A stretch of 33,629 nucleotides of DNA, taken from NCBI GenBank assembly GCA_013166775.1, contig JABLTJ010000035.1, positions 1 to 33,629 on the forward strand. The letters are read 5' to 3'. The position numbers were made by a program, and so were the translations under genes. The notes below the pieces were generated by a model, which saw nothing but the letters and a program-made list of their open reading frames with translations, did no database searches and was not told the origin of the DNA. Position 1 is the stretch's first letter; every line of letters begins with the position of its first letter. This DNA comes from Promethearchaeati archaeon (GTDB lineage Archaea > Asgardarchaeota > Heimdallarchaeia > Heimdallarchaeales > Heimdallarchaeaceae). Positions 7,197 to 15,343 of this stretch are shown piece by piece.

Positions 7197-7766
7197 ATGA
7201 CAGCAATCCTTGATGAACTTTCAGTGTGGGATAAAAAGATAACAAGAAAAATAGCTGCAAATTCCTCAAAACAAATGAAATTAGCAAGTTTCTTTGCTAT
7301 ATCAGGGAATGCTCCGCAATGGTTTATTATGTCGTTTATGTTTTTCATTTTTGATTTATTTATGTCGCGAAATGTAAACCTTCTTCAAATGTCCCTTGCT
7401 GCAGCTTGTGGTCTAACAACATCTATGATAAAATTTCTTACACGTAGAAAAAGACCAAATGAAATACTTGCTAAGAGCTATGCAGTAGATATAGACAATT
7501 GGAGTTTTCCATCTGGTCATGCAGGAAGAATGTTCAGTTTAGCAATTACATTAACCTTGTTTTATCCAAGAGTAGGATGGGTTTTTCTAATATGGGCTAT
7601 TGCAGTTTGCTATGGAAGAATAGCTTTACAGATACATTGGTTCCTAGATATAGTTGGAGGGGCAACAATCGGGATAATTTGGGCAGTTATAGGTTATATT
7701 TTAAGAGAAAAATTCTTTGTGTTATTTACACCTATTTCAGAATGGTTTCCTCAAATCCTGAAATAA
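7197..7766 (+). CDS. PAP2-family membrane phosphatase
   Basis: This integral membrane lipid or polyprenyl-phosphate phosphatase has all three signature motifs: K79...RRKRP with R86-P87, SFPSGH with Ser106-Gly107-His108, and R141-x5-H147-x3-D151. Several hydrophobic spans flank them (about 40-55, 64-80, 112-122, 127-138 and 152-170), as in the six-helix PAP2 fold. The usual role is dephosphorylation of phosphatidate, phosphatidylglycerophosphate or isoprenyl pyrophosphates. In an archaeon a polyprenyl or archaetidyl phosphate substrate is likely, but this is inferred. It meets the ZIP transporter gene tail to tail with no base between them. At 189 residues it is a normal length for a bare PAP2 domain. 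Confidence 0.9.
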   Translation: MTAILDELSVWDKKITRKIAANSSKQMKLASFFAISGNAPQWFIMSFMFFIFDLFMSRNVNLLQMSLAAACGLTTSMIKFLTRRKRPNEILAKSYAVDIDNWSFPSGHAGRMFSLAITLTLFYPRVGWVFLIWAIAVCYGRIALQIHWFLDIVGGATIGIIWAVIGYILREKFFVLFTPISEWFPQILK

Positions 7767-8567
7767 TTAGAAAAAATTTGCGAGGAAGGGTTCTAAGAAA
7801 TTATCTAAGAACATCATTATTACAAAACCAGCTATGATTCCATAAGTAGACAATCTTGTATGAATCTTTCCTTCTCTATGAGTTTCAGGGATTATTTCAT
7901 CAGCTACAACAAAGATCATTGCACCTGCTGCAAAAGCCATTCCAAAACCTAGGAAAAACTTTGCAATGGATACAGCTGCTACTCCAATAAATGCTCCAAT
8001 GGGTTCAACTAATCCAGTAGCAGCAGCAATTAGAAACGCTCGCTTTTTGGTATAGCCTTCTTTTAATAAAGGCATTGCTACAGCTGTTCCTTCAGGGATA
8101 TTTTGTAAACCTATCGCCATTGCTACAACAACTCCAGTTGCAATATTATCTTCTCCCAGACCGAAACTCACTCCAACAGCTAATCCCTCTGGAAAATTGT
8201 GAATTGTGATTGCAATAACAAAAAGCCAAGTTGCTGCCAATCTCTTAGATACTTTGCCTTCGGGACCCTTTACAAAGTGTTTGTGTGGAGCCCATTTATC
8301 AATTAACGCAATAAAAATAACTCCTGCAATTACACCAGCACAGACTATCCACACTCCTCCTCCTTCACTAGTAGGTAGATTCAAAGCAGGGACAAGAAGA
8401 CTGAAAGCTGAAGCTGCAAGCATAACTCCCGCAGCAAAACCAAGTAGTAAATCTAATACTTTCTCGGAGATATCTTTCATAAAAAACACTGGTAATGCTC
8501 CTATTCCTGTTGATATCCCTGCTGCTAGCGAAGCTAGAGTTCCAATTAAAACAATCCACCAATCCAT
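7767..8567 (-). CDS. ZIP-family metal transporter (ZupT/GufA-like)
   Basis: This is a polytopic transporter for divalent metals such as Zn2+ or Fe2+, moving them into the cytoplasm. Its 266 residues carry about eight hydrophobic spans. The two metal-binding helices are unmistakable: ITIHNFPEGLAVGVSFG (about 120-136) and AIGLQNIPEGTAVAMPL (about 151-167), matching TM4 (HNxPEG) and TM5 (HxxPEG, here with Gln-Asn in place of His). Length and motif order fit the GufA/ZupT branch. The loop between spans 3 and 4 (KWAPHKHFVKGPEGK) has two His residues of the sort seen in the variable loop of ZIPs. A TATA-like box at 8591-8602 precedes the start at 8567. Confidence 0.9.
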   Translation of the reverse strand: MDWWIVLIGTLASLAAGISTGIGALPVFFMKDISEKVLDLLLGFAAGVMLAASAFSLLVPALNLPTSEGGGVWIVCAGVIAGVIFIALIDKWAPHKHFVKGPEGKVSKRLAATWLFVIAITIHNFPEGLAVGVSFGLGEDNIATGVVVAMAIGLQNIPEGTAVAMPLLKEGYTKKRAFLIAAATGLVEPIGAFIGVAAVSIAKFFLGFGMAFAAGAMIFVVADEIIPETHREGKIHTRLSTYGIIAGFVIMMFLDNFLEPFLANFF

Positions 8568-8590
8568 AAATATCTATTTCTTTATGAATC

Positions 8591-8602
8591 TTATTATATA
8601 AG
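8591..8602 (-). promoter_or_regulatory. TATA-like box of the ZIP transporter gene
   Basis: The minus-strand CTTATATAATAA is centred about 30 bases before the ATG at 8567. Confidence 0.4.
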
Positions 8603-8625
8603 AATATTAAGTAACGCTAAAAATA

Positions 8626-8919
8626 TCATTTAGCATTCTCATTTTTACCTTGAATTATTTTGATTTTCTTATTGATTTTCATAAGGTATTTAATCAGGAA
8701 AATATCTATCACAATCAAAGTTAGAAATAAAAATATAAAAAGAACTCCAATTCCTGGTTTGAGATCCCAGAAAAAAATTAGTATTCCTAATGCAAAGTAA
8801 GCAAAACCTAGTGCTGATAATGAGATAAGTATAATTAAGCTATATTTTCTTGTTCTATATCTCTTCAATACTACAGATTTAGGTATGTCAGTTATTATGC
8901 TACCTTCAATTCTTCTCAT
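8626..8919 (-). CDS. Small two-span membrane protein
   Basis: No family is recognised. The 97 residues have a basic N-terminal third (residues 1-27, with KRYRTRKYS) facing the cytoplasm by the positive-inside rule, then two hydrophobic spans (about 28-51 and 56-75) and a Lys-rich C-terminus (KINKKIKIIQGKNENAK). It is probably a membrane hairpin with both ends inside. It lies 58 bases before the ZIP gene on the same strand, but the ZIP gene has its own TATA-like box, so no operon is implied. Confidence 0.6.
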   Translation of the reverse strand: MRRIEGSIITDIPKSVVLKRYRTRKYSLIILISLSALGFAYFALGILIFFWDLKPGIGVLFIFLFLTLIVIDIFLIKYLMKINKKIKIIQGKNENAK

Positions 8920-9052
8920 ACTACAAACTTCCTGAAACTTGAAATTTTTGATGTTTAATTATTTAAATTTTATCTAAGAATGCTTTGAAAAAATAGAAGT
9001 GTTGTATCTTACACAAAGAAGTTTTAAATCCTTAACTTTTCATTTGATTAAT

Positions 9053-9061
9053 CTTATAAAT
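9053..9061 (+). promoter_or_regulatory. TATA-like box of the hydrolase gene
   Basis: CTTATAAAT is centred about 33 bases before the ATG at 9090, giving a leader of only a few bases. It would place transcription start at or after the alternative TTG at 9081, which favours the ATG. Confidence 0.4.
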
Positions 9062-9089
9062 GCTTGAGTTATACTAGTTTTTGAGAATA

Positions 9090-10031
9090 ATGACAATCAC
9101 AGAAATGGTTTCAGAAGAGGAATTGGAAATACTTACAGTGTATGATCCTTTTCCTGATAACAGAACCTCTATAAGAATAAGAAGAGGAGGTTCTTGGTAT
9201 AACATAAGTGTGATTGATATGAATGAAAATCCCCTTCATAATTACACTATTATTTGCGTTCATGGTTGGGGTTCAAATGCTCTAAACTATAGATACCTAC
9301 TCAAATTTCTGTCCCCTTATTTCAGAGTTATTGCTTTTGACTTCAAAGGACATGGAGAATCTGACAAAGAAGATGATACTTACGATATAGGTCAATTTAC
9401 TGAAGAATTAGCGCAACTTATAGATTATTATAATCCTAAGAATTTCACTCTTGTTGGTCACTCAATGGGAACAGCAATTGTGATGAATTATTTATATTTG
9501 AATCCTCTACGAGCAAATGCCGCTATTTTGCTTTCAGGAGCAGCTAATTTCAGAGAACCACTACCCCGATTTGTCCCTCTAATACTCACAAATATGGATG
9601 ATAGGGTAAAGAATCTTGTAGTAGAATTAGCAGTAGGAATTTTATCCTCTAGCAAAATGCCAAAAGATATACAAAAGGTACTTAGAGAGCAACTGAAGAA
9701 GACACCTTATCATGTTTATCGTAGTGCTTTACTCAACACAATTTTTGCTTGGAAAAAGGATGAGGATCTAAAGAAAATATCAACTCCCACACTCATTATG
9801 GTTGGAGGAAAAGACATCTTAACTCCTCAGAAAAATTCTGAAAAACTAAATGAACTTCTTCCTAATTCGAGATTAATAATAATTCCTGAAATTAATCATG
9901 CTTTATTACTGGAGCAAGGAATGGAAGTTTCTAATCTTATTAGAGAATTTGTTGAATATCAGATAGATTTAGATAAAGCAGAGAGGGAATTTGGAGTACA
10001 AAGATTATCTGATTTATTCAGTGAAGGATAA
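9090..10031 (+). CDS. Alpha/beta-hydrolase
   Basis: This is a cytoplasmic serine hydrolase of the alpha/beta fold. Numbered from the ATG at 9090 (313 residues), it shows the oxyanion region VHGWGSNALNYRYLL (58-72), a DFKGHGESD turn (84-92), the nucleophile elbow VGHSMG with Ser125, the acid in GGKDILTP with Asp242, and the base in PEINHALL with His270. The cap (about 155-225) is helical. The triad is intact, so it should be active, but the class covers esterases, lipases, haloperoxidase-like and dehalogenase enzymes and the substrate cannot be chosen. The frame also allows TTG at 9081. The ATG is preferred because of the TATA position. Confidence 0.88.
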   Translation: MTITEMVSEEELEILTVYDPFPDNRTSIRIRRGGSWYNISVIDMNENPLHNYTIICVHGWGSNALNYRYLLKFLSPYFRVIAFDFKGHGESDKEDDTYDIGQFTEELAQLIDYYNPKNFTLVGHSMGTAIVMNYLYLNPLRANAAILLSGAANFREPLPRFVPLILTNMDDRVKNLVVELAVGILSSSKMPKDIQKVLREQLKKTPYHVYRSALLNTIFAWKKDEDLKKISTPTLIMVGGKDILTPQKNSEKLNELLPNSRLIIIPEINHALLLEQGMEVSNLIREFVEYQIDLDKAEREFGVQRLSDLFSEG

Positions 10032-10064
10032 GATATTTCATTTTGAATGTAAAAAGAAGAGTAA

Positions 10065-11513
10065 TTAATCTCCTGTTGTCTTTCTAATCTTTGTTTTAGC
10101 TTCTTCTTTTGTCACAAAATTTATCCATTCTGTTTCATCAAGAATCTTCTTTGTATTCAACCTTTCAGAGATTGAATAACCTGATCCCTTACTAGATACT
10201 CGAAGAATAAACCATTCAAAGGAGAATTTGAAGTTCACTTTTGACCATAAACGTATAAGTAAGTTGTATGCTGCTACAATCATTAGTGATAATAAAATAA
10301 CATAACCCTCATTGTATTTGGGAAGTTTATCTATTAGTAGATTCTCTGGAACAAGGAAGCTAAAGAGCCACTTGGGAAGCATAGAGAAAATTTGAAAACT
10401 GAAAACTGATAGTGCAATTATCCCCCATAATCTGAAATATCGCCCTAGTTTGCTAGTTGCAAATTCTTCCCCTTTGCCACGAAATTCGACTAATCTAAGA
10501 AGAAGTGCTATTAGTCCTATCCATATTCCCATTAATATCAGGAAATAAGATAAGTTTGGTCTGAACCATGTAAAATCAAATTGTATTAGTGGATTTTTTG
10601 TTATTTCACCTATAGCTAAAACAATTCCTCCAAGAACAAAGAATAATAATGTCGAGTATCCTAAATATCTGGGAAATTTCCTTGGAACTTTTGGTTGTGC
10701 TAGAACTAATCCTATTATTGAACCAACAAAGGACACTGCAAGAAACGGAAAGAGAGGTTCAAGATCCCCAGTTAAAATTGTTAGAATATAGGTTGTAATG
10801 GATGGATAAGTTCTTGCTACAACCTCATTTGGCCAGTTTGAAAAACCTCTACCATTAACTAAGTAGTTATCTACTCCTGTCCATACGAAAAAGCTTGAAG
10901 CTATGATAATAAAAGCTAAAATTGCATAAATAATGACGTTTCTCTTTTGTTTCTGATATCCTTTCTTTCTCATCAAGAAGTAATGAATAAGCCCGTTTAT
11001 TATCATACACCATCCAATAGCTTGAAGAGTTTCCATTGTAAAGAATGCTCTACCAAATTGATTCCAGAAACTAGTAACTCTAAATGCACTTATTCCTTGA
11101 GTTATACTACCTCTGATACTATTGCCAAGATATCCGTAATAGAGTAATCCTTCAGTTATGGCGCCTGCAATCAATATACCTAAACCAGTTAAAACCTGTT
11201 TTATCATGATTTTCTCAGGGGAAAAATCTCTTGCTGCTCTTTTTGTCATAGCTAAGGAATTTACGATTGCACTAATTAACAAGAAATAGCCTGCAAATCC
11301 ACTAAACAATGCTAACAAAAGTACACCAATAATAACTAATACATTCTCTTGTAAGAGTGTATCAACATTTGTAGCCCAACTGATATCATAAAAATGCTGA
11401 ACGGAATGAAGAAAAACCATCATCCATATTGCTAAACCTCTCTGAAAATCAAGTGTAGCAATTCTTTTCATTTTGGGAATATCAGATAAAATTACTCCTT
11501 CTACTTCTGTCAT
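10065..11513 (-). CDS. Polytopic acyltransferase-like membrane protein (DUF1624/HGSNAT-like)
   Basis: The 482 residues contain about ten to twelve hydrophobic spans. The N-terminus reads RIATLDFQRGLAIWMMVFLH (about 17-36), which matches the R-x4-D-x2-RG-hydrophobic-H signature of the HGSNAT/DUF1624/YeiB-type acyltransferases, with the His at the membrane edge. Known members move acetyl or acyl groups across a membrane to a sugar or lipid acceptor. Here the acceptor is unknown. The C-terminal 60 residues (after about 420) are soluble and Lys/Glu-rich. The ATG at 11513 is preferred to the TTG one codon earlier. The gene is convergent with the hydrolase gene (33 bases apart) and divergent from the tldD-like gene. 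The N-terminal signature makes the superfamily fairly safe but the precise subfamily uncertain. Confidence 0.65.
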   Translation of the reverse strand: MTEVEGVILSDIPKMKRIATLDFQRGLAIWMMVFLHSVQHFYDISWATNVDTLLQENVLVIIGVLLLALFSGFAGYFLLISAIVNSLAMTKRAARDFSPEKIMIKQVLTGLGILIAGAITEGLLYYGYLGNSIRGSITQGISAFRVTSFWNQFGRAFFTMETLQAIGWCMIINGLIHYFLMRKKGYQKQKRNVIIYAILAFIIIASSFFVWTGVDNYLVNGRGFSNWPNEVVARTYPSITTYILTILTGDLEPLFPFLAVSFVGSIIGLVLAQPKVPRKFPRYLGYSTLLFFVLGGIVLAIGEITKNPLIQFDFTWFRPNLSYFLILMGIWIGLIALLLRLVEFRGKGEEFATSKLGRYFRLWGIIALSVFSFQIFSMLPKWLFSFLVPENLLIDKLPKYNEGYVILLSLMIVAAYNLLIRLWSKVNFKFSFEWFILRVSSKGSGYSISERLNTKKILDETEWINFVTKEEAKTKIRKTTGD

Positions 11514-11648
11514 CAAAGATCCTCTATTTAATCTAAAGATGGAAATTAAAAGAAAAACGAGGAATAAAAGTTTTGGGGTAAATTGAGCAAAAGAAGATAT
11601 TTCTTAAAATACTGATCATTTTTTCATTTAAATTCTTTATTGGAATAT

Positions 11649-11658
11649 CTTTAAATAA
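11649..11658 (+). promoter_or_regulatory. TATA-like box of the TldD/TldE operon
   Basis: CTTTAAATAA is centred 26 bases before the ATG at 11680, one of the clearest promoters in the window. Confidence 0.55.
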
Positions 11659-11679
11659 TTCCTTTTCATAGTCTCTGAT

Positions 11680-13128
11680 ATGACTGGAGAACTCTATGAT
11701 CTAGTGGAAAAAGCTATTGAAGAAGGAAACAAACTAGATGCAAAATACATTGAAGCAAGGTTGGTTAAAACCAGCTTGAACATGAGTATTCTGAAAAATG
11801 GAGTACCTGAATTAGGTGGTATTTTCCGAACTAATGGTATTGGTATAAGGGTACTAAAGAATGGAGGTTTAGGTTTTGCTAGTTTCAATGAAATGACTAA
11901 AGATGAGATGAAAATAGCTGTTGCTTTTGCAACAAAAATGGCAGAAGCTACAGGTAAGAAAAGAAGAAAAAGAATAGTCTTTAGTGACGAAGAAGTTCAT
12001 GAAGCTGAATATAAATCAATAGGTGCAAACGGAAAACGTCCAATGGAGGTAGACACAGAGGAAAAAATCCTGAGATTAATAGGTCTGGATAAAATCCTAA
12101 CTGAACTTCAAACTGGAGCTATCATACCCTATAGATTCTTCCAGATGATAGATCAAACTGAAGAAAAATACCTATTAACAAACGAAGGAGCGAAAATAAA
12201 GAGTGAAATTGATCTAATTCAACTCTTTGGGTTAGCAGTAGCAGTGAATCCAAATACAGGATCAAAAGAACAATTGATGATACAGAAGGGAAAAGCAGGT
12301 GGATTGGAAGCTTTTGATTTCTGGAAAATAGAAGAGTATATTGAAAAAGAAGTAAAAACACTTGGCAAAATAGTAACAGAGGCAAAAGAAGCACCCAAAG
12401 GTGTAATTGATTATATTGTTGGTCCCAATGTCATTGGTATTATGTGTCATGAAAATCAAGGCCATCCTTCTGAAGGTGATAGAATTCTTGGAAGAGAAGG
12501 AGCACAAGCTGGAGAAAGTTATCTAACCAAAGAAATGATTGGAGAGAGAATAGGATCAGAAAATGTTACAATAATCGATGACTCAACTCTTGAGGGATCT
12601 TATGGTTTCTATCTTTATGATGACGAAGGCGTGAAAGCAAAACCCAGATACTTACTCAAGAAAGGAATCTTCAAAAATATACTGCACAACAGAGAATCAG
12701 CAGCTTTTATGGAAACTTCAAGTACCGCAGCTGCACGTGCAATTGGGTATAATAGAGAACCAATTCCTAGAATGGCTAATACATATCTTGAACCTGGTGA
12801 TTTCTCTTTTGAAGAAATGATTGAAGACGTAAAACTTGGTGTTTTGATGCAAAATTTCACAGAATGGAACATAGACGATAGAAGGTATCAATCAAAATAT
12901 GTTGGACTTGAAGCCTATTTAATTGAAAATGGAGAAATAAAACATCTTGTAAGAAGACCTAATATTGAAACAACAACCCCCAAGTTATGGGGTTCAGTAG
13001 ATGCAGTTGCTAAGAGAGATCTACTTGAATTTGACGCAGCAACTTGTGGAAAAGGAGATCCAATGCAAGGTGCTCCTGTTTACCATGGTGGTTCATTTAT
13101 GAGAATCAGGAATGTGGAGGTAAGGTGA
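11680..13128 (+). CDS. tldD: TldD-like metalloprotease subunit
   Basis: This is the catalytic half of the TldD/TldE heterodimeric metalloprotease, which trims unfolded peptides and, in bacteria, matures peptide antibiotics such as microcin B17. The zinc motif is HENQGHPSEGD: His257, Glu258 and His262, equivalent to HExxxH of TldD. The N-terminal domain (MSILKNGVPELGG, GIGIRVLKNGGLGFAS, about 35-70) and the C-terminal region with a CGKGDPMQGAPVYHGG stretch (about 449-464), which carries the conserved Cys, are both present. At 482 residues it is full length. The tldE-like gene follows 4 bases after the stop, confirming the pair. The leaderless-type promoter lies directly before the ATG. Confidence 0.93.
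   Translation: MTGELYDLVEKAIEEGNKLDAKYIEARLVKTSLNMSILKNGVPELGGIFRTNGIGIRVLKNGGLGFASFNEMTKDEMKIAVAFATKMAEATGKKRRKRIVFSDEEVHEAEYKSIGANGKRPMEVDTEEKILRLIGLDKILTELQTGAIIPYRFFQMIDQTEEKYLLTNEGAKIKSEIDLIQLFGLAVAVNPNTGSKEQLMIQKGKAGGLEAFDFWKIEEYIEKEVKTLGKIVTEAKEAPKGVIDYIVGPNVIGIMCHENQGHPSEGDRILGREGAQAGESYLTKEMIGERIGSENVTIIDDSTLEGSYGFYLYDDEGVKAKPRYLLKKGIFKNILHNRESAAFMETSSTAAARAIGYNREPIPRMANTYLEPGDFSFEEMIEDVKLGVLMQNFTEWNIDDRRYQSKYVGLEAYLIENGEIKHLVRRPNIETTTPKLWGSVDAVAKRDLLEFDAATCGKGDPMQGAPVYHGGSFMRIRNVEVR
13116..13121 (+). promoter_or_regulatory. Shine-Dalgarno sequence for the tldE-like gene
   Basis: GGAGGT lies at the 3' end of the tldD-like gene, and a further GGTGATC just before the ATG at 13133 also pairs with the 16S rRNA end. 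The internal operon gene therefore has a ribosome site while the first gene has none. Confidence 0.5.
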
Positions 13129-13132
13129 TCTA

Positions 13133-14485
13133 ATGCCAGAAAAAATAAACGTTATTAATATGATTGAGCTTTCAATCAATAAACTCAATGAATTAGATTT
13201 TGCTGATTATGTAATCGAAACTCAAAGAAGTAACAGATCGCAACTACGTTTTGCTGATAATCAATTTACAGTAGCAAAGAACTGGGCATCTACTATCCTA
13301 GGTGTTTTTGCTGTAAAAGAATCTCGAACAGTGGCAACTCAAATTGAGGATTTGTCAGCAGAGACAATTAATTCATCCATCGAATCCCTAGCTAAACTTG
13401 CAGGATCACTTCCTAAGAATGAAAATTATATGGGAATATCTGACGGTCCTTTCAGTTATCCTAATATTGAGCATCTAGCTGATCCTGATTTTTTGGAATT
13501 CCATGATAAGTCTATAGACAATGTTGAATCAGCAATTAGAGCTGCTGAAGAAGAAGGTGCCAAACGATCAGCAGGAGTGCTCTTATGGGACGTAACAGAA
13601 CGTAATCTTCGTTCATCTCATGGAGCTTTAGTCAAAAGCAATTCCACAAGCTTTGAATTTAGTATTAGATCATTTGTTGATGAGAAAAGTTCTGGAAGTG
13701 GTGTTGCTGTTGGAAGACTTTCTTCTAAACTAAATTTCGAAAAAGCAGGAAGAGATGCTGGAAAAATAGCTAAGATGTCAGTTGGAGGAATCAATGGAGA
13801 ACCAGGGAAGTATAATGTTATCCTCAGTCCGAAAGTTGCTGGAGATATAATAGCAGCTACTCCTGCTGCAGCTAATCCTTTTAATGTAGAAATAGGACTT
13901 TCATGGTTGAAAGATAAAATAGGAGAAAAAATAGGACCTGATCTAGTCACAGTATATGATGATGCTTTGTTACCAAATGGTTTAGGATCAAGAGTTTGTG
14001 ATGATGAAGGGCATCCAACTGGACGAAATATGATTGTAGAAAATGGTATTCTCAAAGGATTTATCCATAATACATCAACTGCAAAAAAAGTTGGTACAAC
14101 TAGTACCGGAAATGCTGGACTAGTCTTCCCTCAGAACTCGAATATCTTCTTTGAACCAGGAGACCAATCCTTTGAAGAACTATTGGAAATTTCCAAAGAC
14201 AAACCAACTCTCTATATCACAAACAATTGGTATACTAGATTTACAAGTTATGTTGATGGTGTGTTCTCAACTATACCTAGAGATGGAATGTTTCTTGTAG
14301 AAAATGGAGAGATCAAACAACCAGTAAGAGAATTGCGTATAACTGATACAATGCTAAATATCTTCAAAAATATCAAAGCAATGAGTAAGGAAAACATTCA
14401 AATCAAAACATGGGAAGTACCTCAACCAGTCTTCATCCCATACGTTCTTGTAGAAGATGTAAACCTTACAGCTGCAACTTCTTAA
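13133..14485 (+). CDS. tldE: TldE/PmbA-like partner subunit
   Basis: This is the partner of the TldD-like protease. The 450 residues follow the TldE/PmbA pattern: an N-terminal domain (RSNRSQLRFADNQFTVAKNW), a central barrel, GKYNVILSPKVAGDIIAATP (about 222-241) in the place where TldD has its HExxxH, and a C-terminal domain with TSTGNAGLVFPQNSNIFFEPG (about 322-342). No zinc motif is present, as expected for the non-catalytic subunit that shapes the chamber. It starts 4 bases after the tldD-like stop. The T-rich tract at 14491-14512 may end the transcript. Confidence 0.92.
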   Translation: MPEKINVINMIELSINKLNELDFADYVIETQRSNRSQLRFADNQFTVAKNWASTILGVFAVKESRTVATQIEDLSAETINSSIESLAKLAGSLPKNENYMGISDGPFSYPNIEHLADPDFLEFHDKSIDNVESAIRAAEEEGAKRSAGVLLWDVTERNLRSSHGALVKSNSTSFEFSIRSFVDEKSSGSGVAVGRLSSKLNFEKAGRDAGKIAKMSVGGINGEPGKYNVILSPKVAGDIIAATPAAANPFNVEIGLSWLKDKIGEKIGPDLVTVYDDALLPNGLGSRVCDDEGHPTGRNMIVENGILKGFIHNTSTAKKVGTTSTGNAGLVFPQNSNIFFEPGDQSFEELLEISKDKPTLYITNNWYTRFTSYVDGVFSTIPRDGMFLVENGEIKQPVRELRITDTMLNIFKNIKAMSKENIQIKTWEVPQPVFIPYVLVEDVNLTAATS

Positions 14486-14490
14486 TATAT

Positions 14491-14512
14491 ATTTCCTTTA
14501 TTTTTCTACTTT
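14491..14512 (+). terminator. T-rich tract after the tldE-like gene
   Basis: This is a pyrimidine-rich stretch with runs of three to five T a few bases after the stop codon. It is compatible with archaeal U-run termination. No hairpin is seen. Confidence 0.3.
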
Positions 14513-14537
14513 AATATAATATCACAGAGTAAAAACT

Positions 14538-15221
14538 CTATGATACCCACCAACCTCCTTCATCTGAAATAAAGAAGACAGGTTGCCCATCGGGTAAACA
14601 AAGTATAAACCTTGTGAATTGAGTACCATAACCAGCTAAAGGAGCATAAACATCACTAATTATCATAGTTTGATTTACAAAAATTAGTAGAGTTCTGATT
14701 GTAAATAAATGGTCTATTATATCCTCTATCATCCAGTATTCTTGATCTGGACTTGAATCATTGAAAACTGTTATAGAAGAGTAAATTTCATTAGAATAAT
14801 TGAAATAAAACATGAAAGAAGGATAAGGATGAATCATACTTAGAAACTCGGATTTTGGAATACCATGAGTTAAATTAGCTGAGTAACTAAATTCATGAAA
14901 AGGCCAGTAACCTTCATTAGTGTAATCTTCTGGATAGTAAGAGTTAAGAAATTTCTGTTCCCGTTCTATTAGAATGGAAATATTTTCAATATGATCCTCA
15001 TAATGTTCTCCCTTTATTCCATCAAAATAACTACTATTTCCTGATATATTTTCTAAGCTAAGAAGAATAGGTAAGAATGATTCATCTGGAACATGTCGTC
15101 CTATAAAGCTTCTAAATCTAGAAGGATCAGGTATTGTATGATATGGACGAAGTAATACTACAGTGAGGATTGAGCTTATAATCACAACACTTGAAGCTGC
15201 TAAAAGAAAAGCTTTTCTCAT
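14538..15221 (-). CDS. Membrane-anchored exported protein of unknown function
   Basis: No family is recognised. The N-terminus is a signal anchor: MRK followed by a hydrophobic segment (about 4-24, FLLAASSVVIISSILTVVLL). The remaining 200 residues have many Tyr, Ser and Asn and several N-glycosylation sequons (for example NIS and NSS around 58-63 and NLT around 115), which fits an outside location in an archaeon. No lipobox Cys is present near the N-terminus. The gene stands alone between oppositely oriented genes, with a TATA-like box about 27 bases before the ATG at 15221. Confidence 0.65.
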   Translation of the reverse strand: MRKAFLLAASSVVIISSILTVVLLRPYHTIPDPSRFRSFIGRHVPDESFLPILLSLENISGNSSYFDGIKGEHYEDHIENISILIEREQKFLNSYYPEDYTNEGYWPFHEFSYSANLTHGIPKSEFLSMIHPYPSFMFYFNYSNEIYSSITVFNDSSPDQEYWMIEDIIDHLFTIRTLLIFVNQTMIISDVYAPLAGYGTQFTRFILCLPDGQPVFFISDEGGWWVS

Positions 15222-15241
15222 AAGTAAACTGAATGGACTAA

Positions 15242-15255
15242 AGTATTATATTTTA
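15242..15255 (-). promoter_or_regulatory. TATA-like box of the 15221 gene
   Basis: The minus-strand sequence TAAAATATAATACT is centred about 27 bases from the start at 15221. Confidence 0.45.
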
Positions 15256-15314
15256 TTGTGTCATAAACAACACAGTCTATTATTTAGTATTGATATTAGT
15301 TATATCTCGTAAAA

Positions 15315-15326
15315 TTCATATATGAA
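15315..15326 (+). promoter_or_regulatory. TATA-like box of the PepF-like gene
   Basis: TTCATATATGAA, also a perfect palindrome, is centred about 24 bases before the ATG at 15344. A palindrome over a TATA box could in principle bind a dimeric regulator, but it is short. Confidence 0.45.
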
Positions 15327-15343
15327 TTATTTGAAGTTTCTTT

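Noticed and set aside
7499..7837. Plus-strand frame of 112 codons across the PAP2 gene end
   Set aside because: It is a shifted reading of the PAP2 gene that runs on into the opposite-strand ZIP gene.
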